From JAOZPE01 sp964601275 (GTDB lineage: Bacteria > Krumholzibacteriota > Krumholzibacteriia > JAJRXK01), in the NCBI GenBank assembly GCA_964601275.1, contig CAZRMV010000002.1:1-64000 (forward strand): a stretch of DNA of 64,000 nucleotides. Direction: 5' to 3'. Position numbers and translations under genes: made by a program. Positions 1 to 8,527 of the stretch are shown in pieces. Positions within the stretch are counted from its first letter, which is position 1, and every line of letters starts with the position of its first letter. The notes beneath the pieces were generated by a model. It saw only the letters and a list, made by a program, of their open reading frames with translations. It searched no databases and was not told the origin of the DNA.

Positions 1-52
1 GGTCCGTGGTCGTCGTTTTCGGACGCGGGTTCGATTCCCGCCGCCTCCACCA
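1..52 (+). ncRNA. ssrA: tmRNA, 3' end (partial)
   Basis: The window opens inside a tRNA-like 3' domain. A T-arm GCGGG-TTCGATT-CCCGC is followed by the acceptor strand, discriminator A and an encoded CCA ending at base 52. The upstream segment ending TTTTCGGAC does not fold into a normal anticodon arm and matches the closing helix region of tmRNA. This suggests the trans-translation RNA that rescues stalled ribosomes. The 5' part lies outside the window, so a tRNA with a long variable arm remains possible. Confidence 0.7.
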
Positions 53-172
53 TTTCCCCCCGCCTCCTCCGTTTCCCGTCAGATCGCCCGCTCCCTCCAG
101 GGCCCGTCCGGCCCCCGTACCGCCGCCGCGCCGGCTTCTCCCGGAAGAGGGTAATCCAACCGACCTGTCTTC

Positions 173-202
173 TTTACACTGTACGCGCATCTCTGATAGT
201 GT
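173..202 (+). promoter_or_regulatory. candidate sigma70 promoter for the benzoyl-CoA gene block
   Basis: TTTACA at 173-178 is followed by an 18-base spacer and TAGTGT at 197-202, about 40 bases before the first gene of the long co-directional block. The -35 is one base from consensus and the -10 is weak. The rest of the gap from the tmRNA end to 242 shows nothing else. This is the only promoter-like element seen before the block. Confidence 0.35.
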
Positions 203-242
203 CGCCCGCGAAGACGAAGCTTCAGCCAGCGGGGGAAGAATC

Positions 243-1196
243 ATGCGGTTCGGTATCGTGGGTGCGGGTCCCGTGGGTTCCATCCTGGCCCTCCATCTTG
301 TGGAAGCGGGCCAGGAAGTCTACCTGGTCGATGTCTGGAAAGAGCACCTGGACGCCATCCTCCAGGACGGGATCGAACTCGAGGGCTTCCGGCAGGGGCG
401 GCAGAAGGTGGCGGGGGGGTTTGCGACCATCGCCGAACTCGGGTCCGTGGAACCCGACTATCTCATTCTCTCCGTCAAGGCCTGCGTGCTGAGGACCATC
501 CTCAAGGAAGTGGAGACCATCCTGACGCCGAAGACGGTGATCATCAGTCTTCAGAACGGCCTGGATACCGAGGAACTCATCGCGCACGGGTTCTCGGGCA
601 ACCGGATCTTCCGCGTGGTGGTGAACTACGCGGGGAACGTGACCGCCCCGGGGCGAGTCAGCATGAGTTTCTTCAACAAACCCAATCATATCGGGTGCAA
701 CTGCGGAGAGAAGAACTGCGGTGACGTGGAAGAGTTGGCCGACATCCTCAACGGTGTCTACCTGGACACCAGGCCCGAGAGCGACATCAAGCGCTATGTC
801 TGGGAAAAGACCATCCTGAACGCCTCGTTGAGCCCCGTTTCCGCCGTGACCGGGTTCACGATGCGCGAGGTGATGGATTCCAGTGAGACCTACCGCATCG
901 TGGAGATGCTCCTGAAGGAATGCATCGTGGTGGCAGCGCGGACCGGCTACGACTTCGGACCGGGATTCTTCAACTACTGCATGGCCTACCTCGACAAGGG
1001 TGGCCCCCACAAGCCGAGCATGCTGGTCGACATCGAGAACGAGCGGGAGACGGAGATCGATTTCATCAACGGCCGTATCGCTTTCTACGGATCGCTGAAC
1101 AACGTGCCGACTCCCGTCAACGACACCTTCACGCGGCTCGTGAAGGCGGTGGAGAACACCTACCTCCACCCGATGAAGAAGCGTCCCGGAGCGTGA
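243..1196 (+). CDS. ketopantoate reductase (PanE/ApbA)-like NAD(P)-dependent oxidoreductase
   Basis: A 317-residue protein starting at ATG 243 behind a GGGGGAAG ribosome site. It opens with the dinucleotide-binding motif GIVGAGPVGSILA. The C-terminal half has the KPR pattern: WEKTILNA with the catalytic lysine, and PSMLVDIENERETEIDFING with the conserved glutamate. The family reduces 2-oxo acids such as 2-dehydropantoate. Oddly, residues around the middle read GCNCGEKNC, a small cysteine cluster that is not part of the usual fold and could bind metal. It is the first gene of the benzoyl-CoA block, 91 bases before a thiolase, so a role in CoA-thioester or CoA-precursor metabolism is possible. 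Family assignment is firm; the substrate is unknown. Confidence 0.75.
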   Translation: MRFGIVGAGPVGSILALHLVEAGQEVYLVDVWKEHLDAILQDGIELEGFRQGRQKVAGGFATIAELGSVEPDYLILSVKACVLRTILKEVETILTPKTVIISLQNGLDTEELIAHGFSGNRIFRVVVNYAGNVTAPGRVSMSFFNKPNHIGCNCGEKNCGDVEELADILNGVYLDTRPESDIKRYVWEKTILNASLSPVSAVTGFTMREVMDSSETYRIVEMLLKECIVVAARTGYDFGPGFFNYCMAYLDKGGPHKPSMLVDIENERETEIDFINGRIAFYGSLNNVPTPVNDTFTRLVKAVENTYLHPMKKRPGA

Positions 1197-1287
1197 CCGC
1201 TTCCCGCTTCTTCCGGTCGATCGAAAAAGGATCGCGCCGCCGAGATGGATGCGTCGCGGAGAACCGTGGATTGCAGGAGGGACGCGA

Positions 1288-2553
1288 ATGCCAAGCACAC
1301 AGGGATTCATGGGGAAGGAAGGAGGCTTCGGCGCCCGGTACGAAGGAATCGTGGTCGTCGGGGCCAAGCGCACTCCCTTCGGCGAGTTCATGGGAACCCT
1401 GGCCCGGGTGTCGCCCACCGACCTGGGGATCGTGGCCGCCCGGGGCGCCCTGGCGCAAAGCGGGCTTTCCGGCGAGGACGTCGACCAGGTGATCTTCGCC
1501 TCGGTGGCCCAGAGCGGACCGGACGCCTTCTACCTGCCGCGACACGTGGGGCTGTACGCGGGAGTTCCCGTTGCGAGGCCGGCCCTTCTCGTGCAAAGGA
1601 TCTGCGGCAGTGGTTTCGAGGCGATCATCGCCGGGGCGGAACAGATCAGCCTCGGCAAGGCGAAGGTGGTGCTCTGCGGGGGCTGCGAGAGCATGACCCG
1701 CAACCCCATCGCCTCCTATGGCGCGCGCTTGGGAATGGCGATGGGCCGGCCCGATTTCGTCGACACGCTAACCGCCGAACTGCTGGATCCGGCCAGCGAC
1801 ACCACCATGGGTCAGACCGCGGAGAACCTCGCCCGCAAGTACGGACTGCAGCGCGAGGAGGTGGACGCGGTCGCTCTTCGCAGCCAGCAGCGGGCGGCGG
1901 AAGCCGAACGCAGCGGCAAGCTGTCGGAGGAGCGGACCCCGGTGCGCGCCGGGTCGTTGGAGACCGAAGGTCTCCGTCCGCGTCGGATCCAACTTCCCAA
2001 GGGGGTGGAGGTCTTCGATCGCGATGAGCACCCCCGGCCCACCTCCGCGGAGAAACTCGCCGCCCTGAAGCCGGTGTTCGCCAAGGACGGGGTGCAGACG
2101 GCGGGGAACTCCTCGGGAATCGTCGACGGCGCGGCCGCGGTGGTCCTCTGCGACGAGCAGACGGCCCAGGAGCGTGGACTTCGCCCCATGGCCAGGATCC
2201 GGGCCTCCGCATCCATCGGGGTGGAACCCTCCATCATGGGCATCGCGCCCGCCCCGGCCATCCGGCTGCTCCTGGAGCACTGCTCCCTCCGCCTCGACGA
2301 AGTGGACCTTGTGGAGGTCAACGAGGCCTTCGGCGCCCAGGTCCTGGCCGTGGAGCGGGAACTGGGGCTCAACCCGGACAGGACGAACGTGAACGGCGGA
2401 GCCATTGCCCTCGGACATCCCCTGGCCGCGACGGGTACCCGCCTGGTGTCGTCGCTGATCTACGAACTGGGACGGAGGGGGCAGAAACTCGCAGTGGCTT
2501 CGGCCTGCATCGGAGGCGGTCAGGGCACCGCGATTCTTCTCGAACGGGAGTGA
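1288..2553 (+). CDS. thiolase (acetyl-CoA acyltransferase)
   Basis: A 421-residue thiolase. ATG 1288 was chosen over the upstream in-frame ATG 1249 because AGGAGG lies 7 bases before it. It has the acyl-accepting cysteine in RICGSGFEAI, the histidine loop NVNGGAIALGHPLAATG, and the second catalytic cysteine in ASACIGGGQG. The length is slightly above the usual 390-400. In this pathway a thiolase is expected to cleave 3-oxopimelyl-CoA to glutaryl-CoA and acetyl-CoA, or to act in later rounds. A second thiolase sits at 10354, so the division of labour is unclear. The next gene starts 4 bases downstream, indicating co-transcription. Confidence 0.9.
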   Translation: MPSTQGFMGKEGGFGARYEGIVVVGAKRTPFGEFMGTLARVSPTDLGIVAARGALAQSGLSGEDVDQVIFASVAQSGPDAFYLPRHVGLYAGVPVARPALLVQRICGSGFEAIIAGAEQISLGKAKVVLCGGCESMTRNPIASYGARLGMAMGRPDFVDTLTAELLDPASDTTMGQTAENLARKYGLQREEVDAVALRSQQRAAEAERSGKLSEERTPVRAGSLETEGLRPRRIQLPKGVEVFDRDEHPRPTSAEKLAALKPVFAKDGVQTAGNSSGIVDGAAAVVLCDEQTAQERGLRPMARIRASASIGVEPSIMGIAPAPAIRLLLEHCSLRLDEVDLVEVNEAFGAQVLAVERELGLNPDRTNVNGGAIALGHPLAATGTRLVSSLIYELGRRGQKLAVASACIGGGQGTAILLERE

Positions 2554-2557
2554 GACG

Positions 2558-4579
2558 ATGACTGGAAGCTACCCGAAGGTGGGGGTGGTGGGCGCCGGCA
2601 CCATGGGCGGCGGCATCGCCCAGAAGCTGGCCATGTCGGGCTTCGAGGTGGTCCTGTGCGATCTGGGGGACCCGCAACTGGAGCGGGGATTGGCCCGGAT
2701 CCGGGACCTTCTGGACGAAGGGGTCCAGAGGAAGGTCCTGAGCCCGGACAAGCGGGAGTCGACCCTGTCCCGTTTGGAAGGCACGACCGATCTCGCTCGT
2801 CTCTCGGGGTGCCGGCTGGTGATCGAAGCCGTCTTCGAGGATCTCCAGGTCAAGAAGGATCTCTTCGGCAAGCTGGAATCGGTGTGCGACCCCGGGGCCA
2901 TCCTCGCCACCAACACCTCGTCCTTCCTGGTGGGCGACATCGCCTCCGGCCTGCAGCACCCCGAGCGGGTCATCGGGCTGCATTTCTTCTTCCACCCGGT
3001 GAAGAACCGGCTGGTGGAGGTGATCGCCGGGCCCCGCTCCGATCCGGCGCTCGTCGAGGAGGCCTGGACCCTCATGAGGGCCTCGGGCAAGACCCCCATC
3101 GCCTGCAAGGACGCCCCGGGCTTCTGTGTGAATCGTTACTTCGTGCCGTGGCTGAACGAAGCGGTGCGCATCGTGGACGAAGGTATGGCCTCCATCCCGG
3201 CGGTGGAGGCGGCGGCCAAGGAGTTCTTCCAGATCGGCATGGGCCCGTTCGAACTCATGAATGTCACCGGAGTTCCCATCGCCTACCACGCCGCCGCGAG
3301 TCTCGGATCCACCCTGGGCCCGTTCTACGAACCCGCGGCAGGGCTGAAGGCCCGGTTCGAGGAGGGAACCCCCTGGGATCTCACCGGCACGGTGAGCGGG
3401 GAGCCGGCGGAGAGGATCGCCGGCCGCCTCTTCGCGGCGGTGTGGGCGGTGGCGGGCCAGATCCTCGACGAGGAGGTGGCGACTGTCGAAGACGTGGACC
3501 GGGGCGCGCAGATCGGGCTGCGCTGGAGCAGGGGGCCCTTCCGGTGGATGAACACGAGGGGCGTGAAGGAAGCCGTGTCCGAGGTCGAGGCCTTCGCCGC
3601 GAAGAACGGCATGATCGCCGTCTCGTCCCACCTGCGGGAGCAGGCGGCCAAGGGGGAACCCTGGAGCTTCACCCTCGTGGACGAGAAGGTGAAGGACGGC
3701 ATCGCCCAGTTGATCATCAACCGTCCCGAAGCGCTCAACGCGCTCAACGGCGAGGTGATCGACCAACTCGAGGCCCGCTTCGACCGGGCCGCCGCGGATC
3801 CCTCGATCCGGGCCATCGTATTGCGCGGCGCGGGGAAGACCTTCGTCGCGGGGGCGGACGTGCGCTTCTTCATCCAGGCCATCCGGGATCACGAGATCCA
3901 GAGGGTCGTCGACTTCACCGCCCGGACCCAGGATTTCTTCCGCCGCATCGCGGCGTGCCAGAAGCCGGTGACGGCGGTGCTGGAAGGCCTGGCGCTCGGA
4001 GGGGGAGCGGAACTGGCCCTGACCGCCCATCGGGTCGTTGCGACCCCGGACGCCGCGATCGGTTTTCCCGAGACCGGGATCGGTATCTACCCGGGCCTGG
4101 GAGGAACCTTCCGGACCACCCGGCGCACCGGTCTCGAGCTCGCCAGGTACCTTCTGCTCAGCGGGAGGATCGTGTCCGCTCGGCAGGCGTTCGCCATGGG
4201 ACTCGTGGACGAGCTCGTTCCGGCGCTGGAGGTGGACCGGGCGATCGCCGAGATCGCGCCCCGGCCCGTGGTTTCGTTCTCGGGCCCGAGGGAGCCGTTC
4301 GAGGAAATCAAGGCGGCGTTTTCGGGCCATCCCCCGGCCCTGCTCGATGAGGATTTCCCGGCTTCCCCCGAAATGGCGTCACTGCGTCGGACGATCCAGC
4401 GCAAGGCTCCCCTTGCCGTTCGAGCCGCCCTGGATCTCCTGGATGCCAATGTGGACGCGAGCGATGAGACGGCCTACGCCAACGAGCTGGCGGGCATCGA
4501 ATCCATCTTCACCACCGAGGACGCCTTGACCGGACTCAGCTCCATCGGCAAGGGGCGGCCGGTGTTCAAGGGGAAGTAG
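2558..4579 (+). CDS. bifunctional 3-hydroxyacyl-CoA dehydrogenase / enoyl-CoA hydratase
   Basis: A 673-residue fusion. Residues about 1-385 are a 3-hydroxyacyl-CoA dehydrogenase: NAD motif VGAGTMGGGIAQ, catalytic-histidine segment HFFFHPVKNRLVEV, and the C-terminal DAPGFCVNRY domain. Residues about 395-673 are a crotonase: oxyanion loop GKTFVAGADVRF, and two glutamates in GGGAELAL and FPETGIGIYPGLGG, as in hydratases. The order is dehydrogenase first, opposite to FadB/FadJ and like many archaeal beta-oxidation fusions. It is expected to oxidise 3-hydroxypimelyl-CoA made by the ring hydrolase and to process later intermediates such as crotonyl-CoA. It sits between a thiolase and the HgdB-like gene in one transcription unit. 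Confidence 0.88.
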   Translation: MTGSYPKVGVVGAGTMGGGIAQKLAMSGFEVVLCDLGDPQLERGLARIRDLLDEGVQRKVLSPDKRESTLSRLEGTTDLARLSGCRLVIEAVFEDLQVKKDLFGKLESVCDPGAILATNTSSFLVGDIASGLQHPERVIGLHFFFHPVKNRLVEVIAGPRSDPALVEEAWTLMRASGKTPIACKDAPGFCVNRYFVPWLNEAVRIVDEGMASIPAVEAAAKEFFQIGMGPFELMNVTGVPIAYHAAASLGSTLGPFYEPAAGLKARFEEGTPWDLTGTVSGEPAERIAGRLFAAVWAVAGQILDEEVATVEDVDRGAQIGLRWSRGPFRWMNTRGVKEAVSEVEAFAAKNGMIAVSSHLREQAAKGEPWSFTLVDEKVKDGIAQLIINRPEALNALNGEVIDQLEARFDRAAADPSIRAIVLRGAGKTFVAGADVRFFIQAIRDHEIQRVVDFTARTQDFFRRIAACQKPVTAVLEGLALGGGAELALTAHRVVATPDAAIGFPETGIGIYPGLGGTFRTTRRTGLELARYLLLSGRIVSARQAFAMGLVDELVPALEVDRAIAEIAPRPVVSFSGPREPFEEIKAAFSGHPPALLDEDFPASPEMASLRRTIQRKAPLAVRAALDLLDANVDASDETAYANELAGIESIFTTEDALTGLSSIGKGRPVFKGK

Positions 4580-4601
4580 CCCGCACGCCGGGGAGGTGCG
4601 C

Positions 4602-5843
4602 ATGGCAGATCGACCGGGGGCCCGACTTCGCTCCAAGGATCAGTTGAAGGACATCATGGCGTCCTATTTCTCGGAGCTGGGCGAGGCCGACCGGGAAGGC
4701 CGTCCCGTCGCATGGTGCACCAGCGTGGGACCCGCCGAACTCCTGCGAGCCATGGGCTTCCAGGTGTACTTCCCGGAGAACCACGGCGCCATGCTCGGGG
4801 CCACCCGAACCGCCGAACGGGTCATGACGCTGGCGCATTCCGAGGGTTTCTCGCCGGATATCTGTTCCTACCTCACCAGTGATATCGGCGCCTTCCTGGC
4901 GGGGACGACCCCGCTCACCCAGACCCAGGGCCTGGATCGCGTTCCCCGGCCGGCGGTCCTGGTCTTCAATACGAACCAGTGCCGGGAGGTCCAGGACTGG
5001 TTCCTCTGGTACGGCCGGAGGTTGGGGGTTCCCGTCCTCGGCATCCACTCTCCCCGGTCGATGGACGCTCTGAGCCCCCAGCTCGTGGAGTTCGTGGCCG
5101 ACCAGCACCGCCAGCTCAAGGACGATCTCGCCGCCATCGCCCCGATTCCCTTCCGGCCGGAAGCGCTGGAGGAGACCATGGCGCTCAGCCGGGACGCCAG
5201 CCTGCTCTGGCGGAAGTGTCTGGAAACGGCCACGGCTTCTCCGGCTCCCTGGACCTTCTTCGATCACACGATCCACATGGCGCCGATCGTGGTTCTGAGG
5301 GGCACCGAGACCGCGGTGGACTACTACCGGACCCTGCTCGAGGAACTCCGGCAGCTCACTTCGAAGGGGCAGGGGGCGGTGCCCGGCGAGAAGTTCCGGA
5401 TCTACTGGGAGGGAATGCCCATCTGGGGGAGCCTGCGCCGGCTCTCCGAGCTCTTTGCGAAGCGGGGAGCGGCCCTGGTGGCTTCCACCTACTGCAATTC
5501 CTGGATCCTGGAAGGCCAGGACCCCCAGGACCCCTGGACCAGCATGGCCGAGACCTATCTCTCCATCTTCATCTGTCGCTCCGAGGCCTTCAAGGAGGCC
5601 TACATCTTCGAGAAGTCCCGGGAGTTCCAGGTGGGTGGGGTCATCTTCCACGATGCCAAGACCTGCCCCCACAACACCAACTCGCGCTTCGGCATGCCGC
5701 GGCGACTCCACGACAGCTCGGGTCTGCCGGTGCTGGTCCTCGAGGGGGATCTGAACGATCCCCGCTGCTTCTCCCTGGAAGAGACCCGGGTGCGGGTCGA
5801 GGTCTTCCTGGAACAGTTGGAAGAACAGGGGGAGCCGCGGTGA
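4602..5843 (+). CDS. orphan HgdB/BcrB-type iron-sulfur dehydratase/reductase-family protein
   Basis: A 413-residue member of the 2-hydroxyacyl-CoA dehydratase / benzoyl-CoA reductase subunit family, starting at ATG 4602 behind GGGAGG. Conserved cysteines are visible in VAWCTSVGP, SPDICSYL, TNQCREVQD, STYCNSWI and AKTCPHNTNSRFG, and the C-terminus carries the family signature VLVLEGDLNDPRCFS. Unlike HgdAB or BcrBC it has no second subunit beside it, only its own activase, which overlaps it by 4 bases. That single-subunit plus activase layout is what is known for double-cubane-cluster proteins (YjiM/YjiL type). It may be an atypical 2-hydroxyacyl-CoA dehydratase, a DCCP-like low-potential reductase, or an auxiliary dearomatising enzyme. 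The substrate is unknown. Confidence 0.8.
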   Translation: MADRPGARLRSKDQLKDIMASYFSELGEADREGRPVAWCTSVGPAELLRAMGFQVYFPENHGAMLGATRTAERVMTLAHSEGFSPDICSYLTSDIGAFLAGTTPLTQTQGLDRVPRPAVLVFNTNQCREVQDWFLWYGRRLGVPVLGIHSPRSMDALSPQLVEFVADQHRQLKDDLAAIAPIPFRPEALEETMALSRDASLLWRKCLETATASPAPWTFFDHTIHMAPIVVLRGTETAVDYYRTLLEELRQLTSKGQGAVPGEKFRIYWEGMPIWGSLRRLSELFAKRGAALVASTYCNSWILEGQDPQDPWTSMAETYLSIFICRSEAFKEAYIFEKSREFQVGGVIFHDAKTCPHNTNSRFGMPRRLHDSSGLPVLVLEGDLNDPRCFSLEETRVRVEVFLEQLEEQGEPR

Positions 5844-6637
5844 AGAAGGGGTGTTACGCGGGAGTGGACGTGGGAAGCGCCTACACCAAGGTCGCGGTGA
5901 TCGACGATGGAGCCAAGGCCCTGGCCTACTCCGTCCAACCCACCGGACTGGACATGGCCGGCGCCGGTTCCAAGGCGCTTGCGGAGGCCTGTGGAGAGGC
6001 CGGCCTGGAGGTGGAGGAACTCAAGGGCCTGGTGAGCACCGGGTACGGGAGAGACGATGTGGCCGAGAGCGAATGGACCCGGAGCGAGATCCTTTGTCTT
6101 GCCAAGGGGGCCTTCGCGCTCATGGGATGCGCCATGACGGTCGTGGATATCGGAGGCCAGGACAGCAAGATCGTCTTCCTCGACGGACAGGGAGCCCGCA
6201 CGGACTACCGGATGAACCGCAAGTGCGCGGCGGGAACGGGCGCCTTCCTGGAGATCATCGCCATGCGGCTGGGAGTGCAGTTGGACGAGCTGGACAAGCG
6301 CGCGCGTCAGACCGACGAATGCGCGCCGCTCGGTTCCTTCTGCTCGGTCTTCGCCGCCACGGAGGTGCTGGATCTCCTGCGCCACGGCTACGGATTGGAA
6401 GCCATCGCCCGCGGAGTCTACCGCTCCGTGGCCCAGAGGGTGATCGACATGGGGGCGAAAGGTCCCCTGCTGGCCATGGCGGGTGGCGTGGTCGAACACC
6501 ACCCGGTCCTGGTGGACATCGTTCGCGAAATGACCCAGTGCGAAGTGGTGGAACTTTCCCATCCCCAGCACGTGGTCGCGCTGGGCGCGGCCGTTCTCGC
6601 CATGGAGAGGGATTCCGCCCGCACGATCGAGACGTGA
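5840..6637 (+). CDS. activase (HgdC/BcrA-D/YjiL-type ATPase) for the orphan HgdB-like protein
   Basis: A 265-residue ASKHA-fold ATPase starting at GTG 5840, overlapping the upstream stop by 4 bases. Motifs are the phosphate-1 loop DVGSAYTKVAV, the DIGGQDSK phosphate-2 region, and the two iron-sulfur ligands in CAAGTGAFLE and GSFCSVFA, which in the family bridge a 4Fe-4S cluster between two identical subunits. Such activases couple ATP hydrolysis to injection of a low-potential electron into the partner. It is distinct from BcrA and BcrD at 21223-23462, so the block carries two activase systems. The physical coupling to the 4602 gene identifies its partner. Confidence 0.87.
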   Translation: MKKGCYAGVDVGSAYTKVAVIDDGAKALAYSVQPTGLDMAGAGSKALAEACGEAGLEVEELKGLVSTGYGRDDVAESEWTRSEILCLAKGAFALMGCAMTVVDIGGQDSKIVFLDGQGARTDYRMNRKCAAGTGAFLEIIAMRLGVQLDELDKRARQTDECAPLGSFCSVFAATEVLDLLRHGYGLEAIARGVYRSVAQRVIDMGAKGPLLAMAGGVVEHHPVLVDIVREMTQCEVVELSHPQHVVALGAAVLAMERDSARTIET

Positions 6638-6656
6638 CCCAAGCTGGAGGAGGCCC

Positions 6657-8420
6657 ATGAAGGGGACGTATTTGAGCGCCAGGCTTCCCTTGGGAAGGGT
6701 GGAACCCACCATCGGGTCCATGCTGAAGAGGAGGGCGGCGAAGTACCGCCGGAGGATCGTCTTCCGGGAACGGAAGTCCGATGGAGCCTATTCGAGCCTG
6801 CGGTGGACGGATTTCCACGACCGCGTCCGAAGCGTGGGAGAGTCCCTTCTCGCCCGGGGAATCTCCAAGGGCGATCGGATCGCGGTCTACTCGCCGAACA
6901 ACGAGGAGATGCTCATCTGGGAAATGGCGGTCATGAGCATCGGGGCGATCTCGGTTCCAATCTTCTGCGGATACTATCCGCCCCAGGTCGATTACATCCT
7001 CCAGCACTGCGGGGCCCAGACCATCCTGGTGGGCGGCAGCGAACAACTGGAGCGCCTGCTCAAGACGGACTACCAGCCGAGACTGGAGCACATCTTCGTG
7101 GTCTGTCCTCCGAAGGAGGGACAGGAGGATCCGAGGCTGTCGTTCTTCCACGAGTTGTTGGATGCGGACGATACCACCGCCTTCGATCGCGCCGCGGCCG
7201 CGGTGCGGGCGAAGGATCCCTGCCTCACCATGTACACCTCCGGAACCACTGGCGTCCCCAAGGGAGTGGTTCTCACCCATCGGAACATCCTTTCCCAGCA
7301 GAGAGCGCTGGAGGTTCTCTGGGACGTGGGTCCCCAGGACGTCTTTCTCTCCTATCTGCCCTGGCACCACTCGTTCGGTGGTCTCTTCGAACGCTTCACC
7401 GCCCTGGCGTCGGGCGCCACCCTCTGCATCGACGACGGCTACGGCAAGAACATCGACCGGCTCATCGAGAACTGGAAAGAAATCCAGCCTACCCTCTTCT
7501 TCAGCGTTCCGAAGGTCTTCCAGGCCCTGGTGACCGAAGCCCGTCTCGACTCGGAGGCGGACCTGACCATCTTCCATCCGAAACTGAAATTCGTCTTCAC
7601 CGCGGCCGCGCCTCTCCCCGCCGACTGCTCCGACTACTTCGCCAAGAAGGGGATTCCGGTCCTGGAGGGTTGGGGACTGACCGAGACCTCCCCCTGCGTG
7701 ACCTTGACTTCCCCCGACATGGAGCGGGTTCCCTCCATCGTCGGGTTGCCCATTCCCGGGGTGGAGATCCTGGTGACCGAGGACCGGGAGATCCTCGTCC
7801 GCGGACCCAACGTGATGAAGGAATACTACAAGGATGAGGAACGGACCCGGCAGGCGCTGGACGACTTCGGTTGGTTCCACACCGGCGATCTGGGCGAGAT
7901 CACCCCCCTGGGTCTGAGGATCATCTGCCGCGTGGATGGCCTGTTCAAGCTGAACAACGGCGAGAAGGTCTCCTCCATGCAGGTGGAGAACAACCTCACC
8001 GCCACCAGCCGGTACATCGAGCAGGCGGTGGCCGTGGGCAAGGGCCAGGATTTCATCGCCGCCCTCATCTTCCCCAACCTGCGCAATCTCGCCGCGTGGA
8101 GCCGGCAGCGGGGATGGGAAGGACCAATCGACGCCGAGTTCTTCCGTCGGCCCGAGGTCCGGGAGCTCTTCCGCAAGGAGGTGGAGGAACGGAATGCGGG
8201 CGTCGGAGCGCGCTATCTCTGGGTGAAGGCGTTCAGCGTCCTGCCCCAGGAACTCTCGCTGGAGCAAGGCGAACTCACTCCGTCCATGAAGGTCGTCCGG
8301 CGCAAGGTCCTGGAAGAGCACAGTGAAGTGATCAAGGCGATCTACCAGGAAGACGGCTACGATACGGCGCTCGAAGAAGACATCGTGAGACTCTCCGTGG
8401 AGGGAGTGTCCGAAACCTGA
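6657..8420 (+). CDS. AMP-forming acyl-CoA synthetase (long-chain FACS type)
   Basis: A 587-residue adenylate-forming ligase. The P-loop YTSGTTGVPKGVVLTH, the EGWGLTETSP motif, the FHTGDLGEI hinge region and the C-terminal PSMKVVRRKVLEEH are typical of long-chain fatty acyl-CoA synthetases, not of the shorter benzoate-CoA ligase family. It activates a carboxylic acid to its CoA thioester via an acyl-AMP. Position inside the benzoyl-CoA block suggests it supplies the pathway from an aromatic or alicyclic acid, but sequence type alone does not show that. It starts at ATG 6657, 6 bases after a GGAGG site. Confidence 0.85.
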   Translation: MKGTYLSARLPLGRVEPTIGSMLKRRAAKYRRRIVFRERKSDGAYSSLRWTDFHDRVRSVGESLLARGISKGDRIAVYSPNNEEMLIWEMAVMSIGAISVPIFCGYYPPQVDYILQHCGAQTILVGGSEQLERLLKTDYQPRLEHIFVVCPPKEGQEDPRLSFFHELLDADDTTAFDRAAAAVRAKDPCLTMYTSGTTGVPKGVVLTHRNILSQQRALEVLWDVGPQDVFLSYLPWHHSFGGLFERFTALASGATLCIDDGYGKNIDRLIENWKEIQPTLFFSVPKVFQALVTEARLDSEADLTIFHPKLKFVFTAAAPLPADCSDYFAKKGIPVLEGWGLTETSPCVTLTSPDMERVPSIVGLPIPGVEILVTEDREILVRGPNVMKEYYKDEERTRQALDDFGWFHTGDLGEITPLGLRIICRVDGLFKLNNGEKVSSMQVENNLTATSRYIEQAVAVGKGQDFIAALIFPNLRNLAAWSRQRGWEGPIDAEFFRRPEVRELFRKEVEERNAGVGARYLWVKAFSVLPQELSLEQGELTPSMKVVRRKVLEEHSEVIKAIYQEDGYDTALEEDIVRLSVEGVSET

Positions 8421-8527
8421 CCCCGTTCAGGACGGCTCCTCGCCCGATCGGGTCTGTGGGCAGCAAGCATGACGCGGGAGGAAGCGCGCGCCGCGCGATC
8501 CCGTGACCACAAATGGAGGTAGTTGGA

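Noticed and set aside
1..52. Ordinary tRNA gene at the window edge
   Set aside because: The bases before the T-arm do not form an anticodon or variable arm; they match a tmRNA 3' end better, though only the 3' part is visible.
222..1418. 398-residue open frame on the minus strand
   Set aside because: Antisense to the PanE-like gene; no family, ribosome site or promoter; long empty frames are expected in GC-rich DNA.
2369..4330. 653-residue minus-strand frame across thiolase and HADH-ECH genes
   Set aside because: Shadow of two well-supported genes; composition is typical of antisense frames.
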